Shown one piece after another: positions 5,590 through 11,506 of a stretch of 11,904 nt of DNA. The notes below the pieces were generated by a model that saw nothing but the letters and a program-made list of their open reading frames with translations, did no database searches and was not told the DNA's origin. Source of the stretch: UBA1370 sp964515115 (GTDB taxonomy: Bacteria; Patescibacteriota; Microgenomatia; UBA1400; PJMF01); the NCBI GenBank assembly GCA_964515115.1, contig CAZESB010000019.1:1-11904 (forward strand). The letters are read 5' to 3'. The position numbers and the translations under genes are program-made. Positions within the stretch are counted from its first letter, which is position 1; each line of letters starts with the position of its first letter.

Positions 5590-5598
5590 TGCTATACT
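5590..5598 (+). promoter_or_regulatory. Extended -10 promoter of the cupin-Nudix pair
   Basis: TGC-TATACT is followed by AAAT, identical to the mscL promoter core at 1329. The predicted leader is about 44 nt and includes AAGGA 5 nt before the ATG at 5649. The 129-bp space 5520-5648 is otherwise a divergent intergenic region in which I see nothing else. Confidence 0.55.
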
Positions 5599-5648
5599 AA
5601 ATGTACTAAAACTATTATCAGCCAAGCTGTCAAACAAAGAAGGATTTT

Positions 5649-6047
5649 ATGAAAGGTTTTTCTGCCGATATTGAAGCGGCCACCTTGGATAACTCTCACT
5701 TTCGCCAAGTTTTGTATACCGGCCGCTACAGCCAGCTGGTGCTAATGGCTCTCAAACCGGGCGAGGAAATTGGCCAGGAAGTTCATGATGACACTGATCA
5801 GTTTTTTCGTTTTGAGCAAGGTGAGGGCAAGTGCTTAATTGATGGCCATGAATATCAAGTTGGTGATGGCAGTGCCGTGCTGGTGCCGGCCGGTGCCGCG
5901 CACAACGTGATCAACACTTCCGCGACTGAAGTACTCAAGCTGTACACTTTGTACAGTCCGCCCCATCATCAGGATGGTTTGGTGCGCGACACCAAAGCCG
6001 AGGCTGAAGCCAACGAAGCCGATTTTGACGGACAAACAACGGAGTAA
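5649..6047 (+). CDS. Cupin-domain protein (single-domain)
   Basis: The product is a 132-residue single cupin, a small beta-barrel often binding a divalent metal. Cupin motif 1 spans GEEIGQEVHDDTDQFFRFEQGEG, with His46 and Glu56; the second His of the usual HxH is Asp48 here. Motif 2 is GDGSAVLVPAGAAHNVINT with His85. The KLYTLYSPPHH segment is typical of a subgroup annotated as mannose-6-phosphate-isomerase-like cupins, though no such activity should be assumed. The C-terminal ~25 residues are acidic and probably flexible. The ATG is preceded by AAGGA. The Nudix gene follows after 6 nt, so the two are likely co-transcribed. Confidence 0.9.
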   Translation: MKGFSADIEAATLDNSHFRQVLYTGRYSQLVLMALKPGEEIGQEVHDDTDQFFRFEQGEGKCLIDGHEYQVGDGSAVLVPAGAAHNVINTSATEVLKLYTLYSPPHHQDGLVRDTKAEAEANEADFDGQTTE

Positions 6048-6053
6048 TTTGAT

Positions 6054-6590
6054 ATGCACCAATGGAAGCTTCTTAACCGCAAAACCGTTTATCAAGATCA
6101 GTGGCTGACCTTGTATCAAGATGAAGTTGAATTTCCCGACGGCAACAAAGGCACTTATGCTTGGGCGAACCGCAATGACGGGGTCGGCATAGCAGTGATC
6201 ACGCCGCAGCATAAAATTCTGCTCAACCGTGAGTACCGCTATGTCATTGACGGCTACAGTTGGGAACTGCCTGGCGGCGGTATTGATGAAGGCGAAACTC
6301 CGGAACAAGCAGCCGTTCGTGAACTCCAAGAAGAAACCGGCCTGATAGCTCAAAACCTAAAAAAGTTATATGAATTTTACCCTTTACACAGCTTTAATTC
6401 TGAAAAAGTGACCATTTTTATTACTCAAATGGAAGAGGCCGCGCTCACCACCAAAAACTCCGAAAGCGCCGAGCAAGTTGCTGAGCAAAAATTTATTGAT
6501 CTGACTGAAGCGCTGGCAATGATTGACCGCGGCGAGGTCAACGACGCCATGACCGCGTTGGTGGTACAGAAGGTGGCGAGGCTGTTGTAG
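6054..6590 (+). CDS. Nudix hydrolase, ADP-ribose pyrophosphatase-like
   Basis: The 178-residue product is a cytoplasmic Nudix enzyme that would cleave a nucleoside diphosphate linked to another moiety, with Mg2+. The complete Nudix box is visible at about 75-97: GGIDEGETPEQAAVRELQEETGL, with the metal-binding REx2EE residues at 89-94. The N-terminal strand pattern WKLLNRKTVYQDQWLTLYQDEVEFPDG and the NREYRYVIDGYSWELPGGG segment before the box are characteristic of the ADP-ribose pyrophosphatase (NudF) branch, so ADP-ribose or a related sugar nucleotide is the likely substrate. It forms a pair with the upstream cupin gene; GGAG about 10 nt before the ATG overlaps the cupin stop region. Confidence 0.93.
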   Translation: MHQWKLLNRKTVYQDQWLTLYQDEVEFPDGNKGTYAWANRNDGVGIAVITPQHKILLNREYRYVIDGYSWELPGGGIDEGETPEQAAVRELQEETGLIAQNLKKLYEFYPLHSFNSEKVTIFITQMEEAALTTKNSESAEQVAEQKFIDLTEALAMIDRGEVNDAMTALVVQKVARLL

Positions 6591-6602
6591 ATTAACTATA
6601 AC

Positions 6603-6608
6603 TATAAT
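6603..6608 (+). promoter_or_regulatory. Putative -10 box
   Basis: TATAAT lies 14 nt before the ATG at 6623, within an ACTAT-repeat-rich stretch after the Nudix stop. The predicted leader is about 8 nt. No Shine-Dalgarno and no clear -35 are visible. Confidence 0.45.
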
Positions 6609-6622
6609 AGAATGTATCTCTG

Positions 6623-7600
6623 ATGCTGGCAGGTTTTCAAGAAAGACTACGTCATGTTGTTGCACCTCAATTTAATCCAGATAGAAGAGAATTTCTCAAA
6701 CGTTTAATTTCTGATTCTGAAACCCAACAACATTCTATCTTCCGAGACGAAAATACATTTTTAGAACCTCCCTTGAGGATTGGCAAGCTCAACCTGCACC
6801 CACTTAATATTGAACACGATGATGAAGCTTGGGAGCAACATGGCGAGTGGCTGCAGTCAGTTGTGCGTGCTTTTGACATCATTATTCCTGAATATTATCC
6901 ACCGGAATACCAGCATTTGGCTGATCATGACTCTCTAATTTATCGGTTTGCGATGCAGCGGTATGTTGCAGACAACAGGCTATTCATGAAATTGGCGGAA
7001 AAATTGATAGAACAAAATAAAGAATTGTGGGTAGTAGATCCGGCTTATGACGAAGCAATGATTAAGCTTAGGGCAGCAATTACTGTTTCTGTGGGGGTTG
7101 CCAATGCTCCACTTGCTTATAAGGCCGCAAATTCAGCATTTACAAAAAGAAAATTGCCTGAAGGAGAGATTGAGGATATATCTAAAACTGCGGTGACAAG
7201 AAGAGAACTTCTCCGCCTTTTGGGGTGGGCAGGTATTTTTATACTTGTTCATGAAATAGCGGGAAGCTTAGAAGGATTTGTTGATTCAAAAAAACTGGGG
7301 CCGACGACTTCGCTGTCAAACGGAATAGAAAGGGATTTTCGTCGAGTTCTAATCGCTGAAGCAATTACTCAAATAGCAGAAAACTTGCCAGAACTTCAGG
7401 ATATGCTCATTATTTATCCAAGAGCTCATCTTGAGCGGATTAAATTTTATTTAGAAAATGAAAAAATTCGCCAAGAGCATTTACAAATTTATTCTTCACT
7501 TAGCTCAGTTTCTCACTTTGAATCGCTGTTTTATTACCGGCATTATCCAGATTCCAGAATTGATGATGGTGAAAAGATTCCGTTGCGCTTACCGACTTAA
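6623..7600 (+). CDS. Unknown 325-aa protein with weak TraB/EreA-like features
   Basis: I cannot assign a family with confidence. The N-terminal half has an order of elements seen in TraB/GumN/erythromycin-esterase-like proteins: IGKLNLHPLNI near residue 55, FDIIIPEYYPPEY near 85-97 (acidic residue before PPE), a helix VADNRLFMKLAEKLIEQNK, then a strand LWVVDPAYDE. Late in the protein IIYPRAHLERIKFYL resembles the terminal His motif. About residues 193-213 (RRELLRLLGWAGIFILVHEIAG) contain the only hydrophobic stretch, perhaps a membrane-associated helix. The short -10/ATG spacing supports a near-leaderless start. The toxin-antitoxin-like pair begins 43 nt downstream but has its own -10 box inside the spacer. 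Any enzymatic role is inference. Confidence 0.6.
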   Translation: MLAGFQERLRHVVAPQFNPDRREFLKRLISDSETQQHSIFRDENTFLEPPLRIGKLNLHPLNIEHDDEAWEQHGEWLQSVVRAFDIIIPEYYPPEYQHLADHDSLIYRFAMQRYVADNRLFMKLAEKLIEQNKELWVVDPAYDEAMIKLRAAITVSVGVANAPLAYKAANSAFTKRKLPEGEIEDISKTAVTRRELLRLLGWAGIFILVHEIAGSLEGFVDSKKLGPTTSLSNGIERDFRRVLIAEAITQIAENLPELQDMLIIYPRAHLERIKFYLENEKIRQEHLQIYSSLSSVSHFESLFYYRHYPDSRIDDGEKIPLRLPT

Positions 7601-7631
7601 TCTTAGAGTGGCAGCTGAAGAGCGTCGCCGT

Positions 7632-7637
7632 TATAAT
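7632..7637 (+). promoter_or_regulatory. -10 box giving a leaderless GTG start
   Basis: TATAAT is followed by exactly 6 nt (AAGCTT) and then GTG at 7644, in frame with the antitoxin-like protein. This is the same geometry as the starts at 500, 1743 and 9484. The -35 is weak. Confidence 0.5.
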
Positions 7638-7643
7638 AAGCTT

Positions 7644-7934
7644 GTGCAGACAGCTTCTATCAGCCAACAAGAATTTCTCCAGAACATCAGATCACTTTTT
7701 TGGTGGATTAAAGATGAGGATCTGCCCTCACTCGACAGTAACGCCGTTGTCGAAGCGGTGCTTAATTATGGCAGTCTCAAAGAAACCAAGCAACTTTTTG
7801 AGCTTTATGGTATTGAAAAAGTGGCCGCAATATTCAAGAGTAATGCCTTTCGGCAACGTAGCAATTATTATCCCAAGGTCAAAAACTATTTTGATCTCTA
7901 TTTTAAATATCATGTACCCACATATACTCAGTAG
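7644..7934 (+). CDS. DUF6922-like putative antitoxin partner of AbiEii
   Basis: A small protein of 96 residues from GTG 7644. It contains SLFWWIKDEDLPSLDSNAVVEAVLNYGSLKETKQLFELYG, resembling the DUF6922 pattern (FW...LD...IIxRVLxYG...LxxxYG) found in proteins encoded just before AbiEii-type nucleotidyltransferases. In such pairs the upstream protein is thought to be the antitoxin or regulator. The frame is open farther upstream (to ATG 7458), but those starts would overlap the preceding gene in another frame and lack homologous sequence. GTG 7644 fits the leaderless -10 spacing; GTG 7608 or ATG 7563 are alternatives. The 3' end overlaps the toxin gene by 23 nt, so translation is probably coupled. 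Confidence 0.7.
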   Translation: MQTASISQQEFLQNIRSLFWWIKDEDLPSLDSNAVVEAVLNYGSLKETKQLFELYGIEKVAAIFKSNAFRQRSNYYPKVKNYFDLYFKYHVPTYTQ

Positions 7935-8529
7935 CGACCAGCAAGAGCTTTTGACATTAATTAAATCATTCTCAAAGATGGGTTATTACTTGGCAGGTGG
8001 CACAGCTATAGCTTTGCAGATTGGTCACCGTCGTTCCATCGATTTTGATATGTTCATTCGTCAAGGTTTCGATCAATCAGCCATAGAAAAAGAATTATCG
8101 AATCAAAGACATGAGTTTATTACTAGATATGCAGATAAAGACCAGCTCACTGGCACTATCAACTCAGTTCAGTTGACCTTCTATGAATATCCTTTTGATA
8201 TTGTCGCCACAGAATCATACGAAGATATTTCGATGCCCAGTTTGCTAACCTTAGCTGCCATGAAAGCTTATGCTTTAGGTAGGCGTGCTAAGTGGAAGGA
8301 CTATGTTGACATATGCTTTATCCTCAAGGATTACCATTCATTAACAGAAGTTGAGGCTGAAGCAGAGTCAATATTTGGCAGTTTGTTCAATGCTAAATTA
8401 TTGAGGGAACAATTGATTTATTTTGAAGATGTCAATTATAGTGAAAAAATTGATTACATTGGCAACCAGATTCCAGACGATGAGATCAAATCATCTCTTG
8501 TTTCGATTGTTTCTCAACAAAAAATATAA
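7912..8529 (+). CDS. AbiEii/AbiGii-type nucleotidyltransferase (putative toxin)
   Basis: The 205-residue product has the minimal-nucleotidyltransferase signature of AbiEii/MenT-like proteins: YYLAGGTAIALQIGHRRSIDFDMF, giving the GG(T)...DxD site with Gly29-Gly30 and Asp44/Asp46, and a third acidic residue in YPFDIVA (Asp96). The following helix, SLLTLAAMKAYALGRRAKWKDYVDICFILKD, is the family-typical segment with conserved Lys118 and Lys129-Asp130. AbiEii enzymes act as type IV toxin or abortive-infection components, and relatives add nucleotides to tRNA. ATG 7912 is used because the similarity starts right after it and the overlap with the upstream gene suggests coupling; the same frame is open upstream but unrelated. 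It converges, 7 nt away, with the minus-strand surface-protein gene. Confidence 0.88.
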   Translation: MYPHILSSDQQELLTLIKSFSKMGYYLAGGTAIALQIGHRRSIDFDMFIRQGFDQSAIEKELSNQRHEFITRYADKDQLTGTINSVQLTFYEYPFDIVATESYEDISMPSLLTLAAMKAYALGRRAKWKDYVDICFILKDYHSLTEVEAEAESIFGSLFNAKLLREQLIYFEDVNYSEKIDYIGNQIPDDEIKSSLVSIVSQQKI

Positions 8530-8536
8530 AATATAC

Positions 8537-9484
8537 TTACGGCGCCGTAGCCGTAATGGTAATGGTGGCGCTATGCGGGTTGAAAAACGAAACCGAGGAC
8601 GGCATATTCAGCCGCAAATACAAATTTCTGGTGTCATTAGTAGCAACATTACTAGCAAAAGAGTAGTTGGTATTGGGTACTAAAAAGGGATTCCAAGAGC
8701 TGCCGTTACTAGAAAATTCCCACAACACCTGATCGGTTCCGGACGAGCTATCCAGCGTCCAGGAGCCGGTGGGATCACCGGCAAAATTAGTGCTTTGCAC
8801 CGTCAAATCTGCCGGCCCGCTATCCACTCTAATCACCTCAACGTCATCAATACCGCCGGCGGTAGTGTCGATAGTAGTATCGAGGGGAATTTTGCCAAAA
8901 TCTACCACCCCGTCTGTATCAAGGCTGATGGAAATAGCAGCGGCCTCAGTGTAGGTGACGTCCAGGTATAAAGCGGCTAAGTAACAAGTTCTACTATCTT
9001 GCTGAACTTGTATCGATAATTCTAAGTTATTAGTCTGAGCTTGATCAAGATTAACAGAAATTGAAGAAGTATTAAACCAAGCGTAACTAGTACCCACTGA
9101 AAATCTGTCCTTAGCTAATTGAGTAGTGCCTGAATAAAGAGTCCAGTGAAAAGCAGTATTTGTCGAAGTGCAACTGGTGTATAATCGAACAGTAATGGAG
9201 GAAGTGCTCAAAACATTACTAATATTTTCAAAGCTATAGCGGTCAACCAGGGTATTATTGCTGTTATTGTGGACGTGGGAATTAGTGTCTGGAGCGGTGG
9301 GTTGAGTAACAATTTTGTTAATGGCGCCATAATTGGTGGCGCTATTAACTGGTGTCCATTGCGCACTGATATTTCCATCTGGCCTGATAATAGCATTGGC
9401 GGCAAAAACATCATTACTTGAGAAAATTAGCTCAAAAAGAGCGAAAAAAAACAGCCACAGAGTGATGCTGAGCAGGCGCTTCAT
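8537..9484 (-). CDS. Secreted two-part beta-sandwich surface protein, 315 aa
   Basis: The product begins MKRLLSITLWLFFFALFELIFSSNDVFA-ANA, a Sec signal peptide with a likely VFA cleavage site. The mature part is Ser/Thr/Asn-rich and almost entirely beta. The N-terminal region (about 30-175) looks like a jelly-roll/lectin-type module (SITVRLYTSCTSTN...FHWTLYSG...LELSIQVQQDSRTCYLAALYLDVTY). The C-terminal module (about 180-315; ISLDTDGVVDFGKIPLD...GSWTLDS...LYLRLNMPSSV...ATITITATAP) resembles the mature part of the protein at 10315-10836. No sorting signal or anchor is seen. ATG 9484 is chosen because TATAAT lies exactly 6 nt before it and the signal peptide begins there; the frame is open back to 9724 but overlaps the preceding gene. 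Family unknown. Confidence 0.8.
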   Translation of the reverse strand: MKRLLSITLWLFFFALFELIFSSNDVFAANAIIRPDGNISAQWTPVNSATNYGAINKIVTQPTAPDTNSHVHNNSNNTLVDRYSFENISNVLSTSSITVRLYTSCTSTNTAFHWTLYSGTTQLAKDRFSVGTSYAWFNTSSISVNLDQAQTNNLELSIQVQQDSRTCYLAALYLDVTYTEAAAISISLDTDGVVDFGKIPLDTTIDTTAGGIDDVEVIRVDSGPADLTVQSTNFAGDPTGSWTLDSSSGTDQVLWEFSSNGSSWNPFLVPNTNYSFASNVATNDTRNLYLRLNMPSSVSFFNPHSATITITATAP

Positions 9485-9490
9485 AATGCC

Positions 9491-9520
9491 ATTATAGCTC
9501 TTGAGCAGGTATCTGTTCAA
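9491..9520 (-). promoter_or_regulatory. Leaderless promoter within the end of the upstream gene
   Basis: The minus strand shows -35 TTGAAC (9520-9515), an 18-bp spacer and -10 TATAAT (9496-9491), with ATG 9484 starting 6 nt after the -10. The TAA stop of the gene at 9492-10202 lies inside the TATAAT. Confidence 0.6.
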
Positions 9521-10202
9521 ACCCGACTGTTTGCGGCAGCGACAAGGATTCATTATTGATTTCTGAGTTTTCGCAGCTTGGCTGAGTTGTACCGGTGGCC
9601 AATTCCAGAATTGCCAAATAACCAGCCGGCAATTGAGCAGTGATGGCATGTTGCCTAAAAATCGCGGCATTTCTGGTTTCAAACCGGAAACCTTTGGTGC
9701 CACCTTCTTCCCAAACATAAACAAGGTTTTGGTTTTTCAAGAGCTTGTAAGTTTTGGCGGTTTTCGTATCTGCCAGGGTGAGGAGTTGTTTGTCCGGTTT
9801 GATGAGTGCGGTAGAGATATTGAGCGCACTTTGCGGCCATTGGCAAAGTTTTGATTCCGTGGTGGTGAGAGCAGCGTTGAAGGTGAGGTTAGGAGCCGGA
9901 GTTGGTATAGAAGGCGTAGGAGTAGAATTGGTTGCTGTTTCTCCCCAAGACATTTCTCCCAATAAAGTCCCGCTTTCGGTAGCTGCTGAATTAGTGGCAA
10001 CGGTTTCAGGAGGCATGGTGACAGCTTCCGACCCAGGCGGTCTGGGAATGACACCAGATACAGTCAAAGGTTGAGGTTTATTTTTCTCACTCATAAATTC
10101 CAAAACAAACTTGAGGTTGAAGGCCAAATTTACCAAGCTGATGATGAGAATTAAAACCACCAAATACCCAAGCCAGTTCTTATTTTGCATAAATCTCATC
10201 AT
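9492..10202 (-). CDS. Membrane-anchored surface protein with Pro/Thr linker, 236 aa
   Basis: I recognise no family. A short basic N terminus is followed by one membrane helix (about 11-33, LGYLVVLILIISLVNLAFNL), probably an uncleaved signal anchor with the rest outside. Residues 40-107 are a low-complexity Pro/Thr/Ser/Ala linker (including TPTPSIPTPAP). Residues 108-236 form a globular domain with two Cys (120 and 210) that could make a disulfide, and strands such as AKTYKLLKNQNLVYVWEEGG and ITAQLPAGYLAILELATG. The gene starts with consecutive ATGs (10202, 10199). The second is 6 nt after a weak extended -10 (TGT-TAGGCT), whereas TAGG could be a poor Shine-Dalgarno. It lies just upstream of, and in the same direction as, the secreted beta-sandwich gene. 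Confidence 0.75.
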   Translation of the reverse strand: MMRFMQNKNWLGYLVVLILIISLVNLAFNLKFVLEFMSEKNKPQPLTVSGVIPRPPGSEAVTMPPETVATNSAATESGTLLGEMSWGETATNSTPTPSIPTPAPNLTFNAALTTTESKLCQWPQSALNISTALIKPDKQLLTLADTKTAKTYKLLKNQNLVYVWEEGGTKGFRFETRNAAIFRQHAITAQLPAGYLAILELATGTTQPSCENSEINNESLSLPQTVGFEQIPAQEL

Positions 10203-10237
10203 TTTAGCCTAACAGCGACTGCTTGATTTTTCTATAC

Positions 10238-10267
10238 TTGACGCGCTATTAATATTTAGTCTACTAT
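10238..10267 (+). promoter_or_regulatory. Promoter of the small secreted protein
   Basis: TTGACG (10238-10243), an 18-bp spacer, and TACTAT (10262-10267) form the clearest -35/-10 pair in the window. The predicted leader is about 41 nt, with AAAAAGGGA directly before ATG 10315. The divergent gene on the left starts at 10202. Confidence 0.6.
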
Positions 10268-10314
10268 TAGAACAGTGCTGCAAAAAATATAGCAAAGAAT
10301 TGTAAAAAGGGAAA

Positions 10315-10836
10315 ATGCTAAACCTGCTCAAACACCCTGCAATATCATATTTATGCAGCTCCATACTAGTATTATTCATTTCTGCCCAAGGCATTGATGC
10401 CCAGGTTACGGATAGTGTAACCGCTACTGTCACTCCGGCCAATATCGCGCTTTCTGTAGATCCCGGTACGGTCACTTATGGGTATGTAAGCCTCAATAGC
10501 AGCGCCAACACTACTGCTAGTGGTGTTAACCAAACTCAAACCATCAATAATGATGGTAATGTTGACTTAGATTTTGATATTACCGGCACTAATTCCGATG
10601 ATTGGACTATAGGTCTTACTCAAGGAGCCGATATTTATAAACACGAATTTTGTGTTACCGACTGTGATTCGTCTCCGACCTGGACTGCTTTTACCACAAG
10701 TTATGTTTCCGTTGCCACTGATGTAGAATCTGAAGGTTCTCAAGATTTTGACCTGAGAATCACTCTGCCCACGACAACGACAAGCTATGACCAGCAGAAC
10801 GTTAATGTGACTGTTCGCGCAACCGAGTCTTCATAA
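10315..10836 (+). CDS. Small secreted beta-sandwich protein, 173 aa
   Basis: The N terminus has a Sec signal peptide (hydrophobic core YLCSSILVLFISAQG, cleavage near GIDA/QVT). The mature protein is one Thr/Ser/Asp-rich all-beta domain: IALSVDPGTVTYGYVSLNSS, a TINNDGNVDLDFDITGTNSDDWTI core, a two-Cys loop (HEFCVTDCDSS), and a final FDLRITLPTTT...VNVTVRATES. The opening, the LRI-LP strand and the TVRATE end align by eye with the C-terminal module of the protein encoded at 8537-9484, so the two appear related. I infer a surface-layer, pilus-like or WxL-like role, with no enzymatic motif. It lies 46 nt before the membrane-anchored Ig-like gene, pointing to a shared surface complex. Confidence 0.8.
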   Translation: MLNLLKHPAISYLCSSILVLFISAQGIDAQVTDSVTATVTPANIALSVDPGTVTYGYVSLNSSANTTASGVNQTQTINNDGNVDLDFDITGTNSDDWTIGLTQGADIYKHEFCVTDCDSSPTWTAFTTSYVSVATDVESEGSQDFDLRITLPTTTTSYDQQNVNVTVRATESS

Positions 10837-10865
10837 AAAAGTAGTAATTGGCAGTATTCCTGGGT

Positions 10866-10871
10866 TATGAT
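10866..10871 (+). promoter_or_regulatory. Putative -10 box
   Basis: TATGAT lies 11 nt before ATG 10883, predicting a leader of about 5 nt; no Shine-Dalgarno is visible. Read-through from the 10238 promoter is equally possible because no terminator separates the genes. Confidence 0.4.
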
Positions 10872-10882
10872 AAATTCAAGCC

Positions 10883-11506
10883 ATGATTCGTAAACTTTCT
10901 CTACTGCCGATTTTTCTGATTCTTCTGGCAATTTTTTCCATAATGAACCAAACTTTTGCTCGGGTGGGGGTGGGTATTGGTACCGGTAGAATCGTGGTTG
11001 ATGAAATTTTGAAACCTGGAATGGTTTACCAACTACCTCCCTTAAGTGTGGTTAATACTGGTGATGAACCGGCTCCTTATAGTGTCGGAGTTAGTTTTCA
11101 TCAAGACCAAACTCAGAAAATGCCGGCTGAAGAGTGGTTTGTTTTTTCACCCCATGATTTTCAATTAGATCCGGGAGGCTCGCAAACGGTTGAAGTGACT
11201 TTGCGCTTGCCTCTCGCTACCGAACCAGGAGAATACTTTGCCTATCTGCAAGCTTTTCCCAATTTGCAATCTGAAGGTGGAGCCACCCTGATTGGGATTG
11301 CCGCTGCTGCCAAGTTAGAATTTACCGTAGAGCCAGCCAACATGTTGGCAGGAATTTATTATCGCCTCCTTTTCTTCTGGCGTCAGTATCAACCCTGGAC
11401 AGCCATAGCTTTAGCTGGTTTAGCTTTTATGCTATTTGCAGCGATATTTAGGAGGTTATTCAGCTTTGAACTCAATGTAAAAAAGAGGAAGCCTGTAAAT
11501 GAATGA
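10883..11506 (+). CDS. Membrane-anchored Ig-like (DUF916/PapD-type) surface protein, 207 aa
   Basis: Layout: signal peptide (about 1-27, ending TFA), one extracytoplasmic Ig-like domain (about 28-150), a membrane helix (about 172-192, PWTAIALAGLAFMLFAAIF) and a short basic cytoplasmic tail (KKRKP). The Ig-like part has the order typical of chaperone-like or WxL-interacting domains: ILKPGMVYQLPPLSVVNTGDEPAPYSV, then WFVFSPHDFQLDPGGSQTVEVTLRLP, then PGEYFAYLQAFP. In Gram-positive Csc clusters, DUF916/DUF3324 proteins of this build bind WxL proteins and hold them at the envelope. A similar role with the neighbouring beta-sandwich proteins is an inference. The stop overlaps the next start as ATGA, so the next gene is probably translationally coupled. 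Confidence 0.75.
   Translation: MIRKLSLLPIFLILLAIFSIMNQTFARVGVGIGTGRIVVDEILKPGMVYQLPPLSVVNTGDEPAPYSVGVSFHQDQTQKMPAEEWFVFSPHDFQLDPGGSQTVEVTLRLPLATEPGEYFAYLQAFPNLQSEGGATLIGIAAAAKLEFTVEPANMLAGIYYRLLFFWRQYQPWTAIALAGLAFMLFAAIFRRLFSFELNVKKRKPVNE

Noticed and set aside
6680..6712. Twin-arginine export motif RREFLK near the N terminus of the 6623 gene, and TRRELLR near residue 193
   Set aside because: The first has no hydrophobic segment after it. The second is followed by one but lies mid-protein, so neither works as a normal Tat signal.
7458..7643. Longer start of the DUF6922-like protein
   Set aside because: The region overlaps the 3' part of the 6623-7600 gene in another frame and shows no family-like sequence; GTG 7644 has a -10 box at the standard distance.
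9485..9724. N-terminal extension of the secreted beta-sandwich protein
   Set aside because: It would overlap the upstream gene in another frame, while a signal peptide and a -10 box mark ATG 9484 as the true start.
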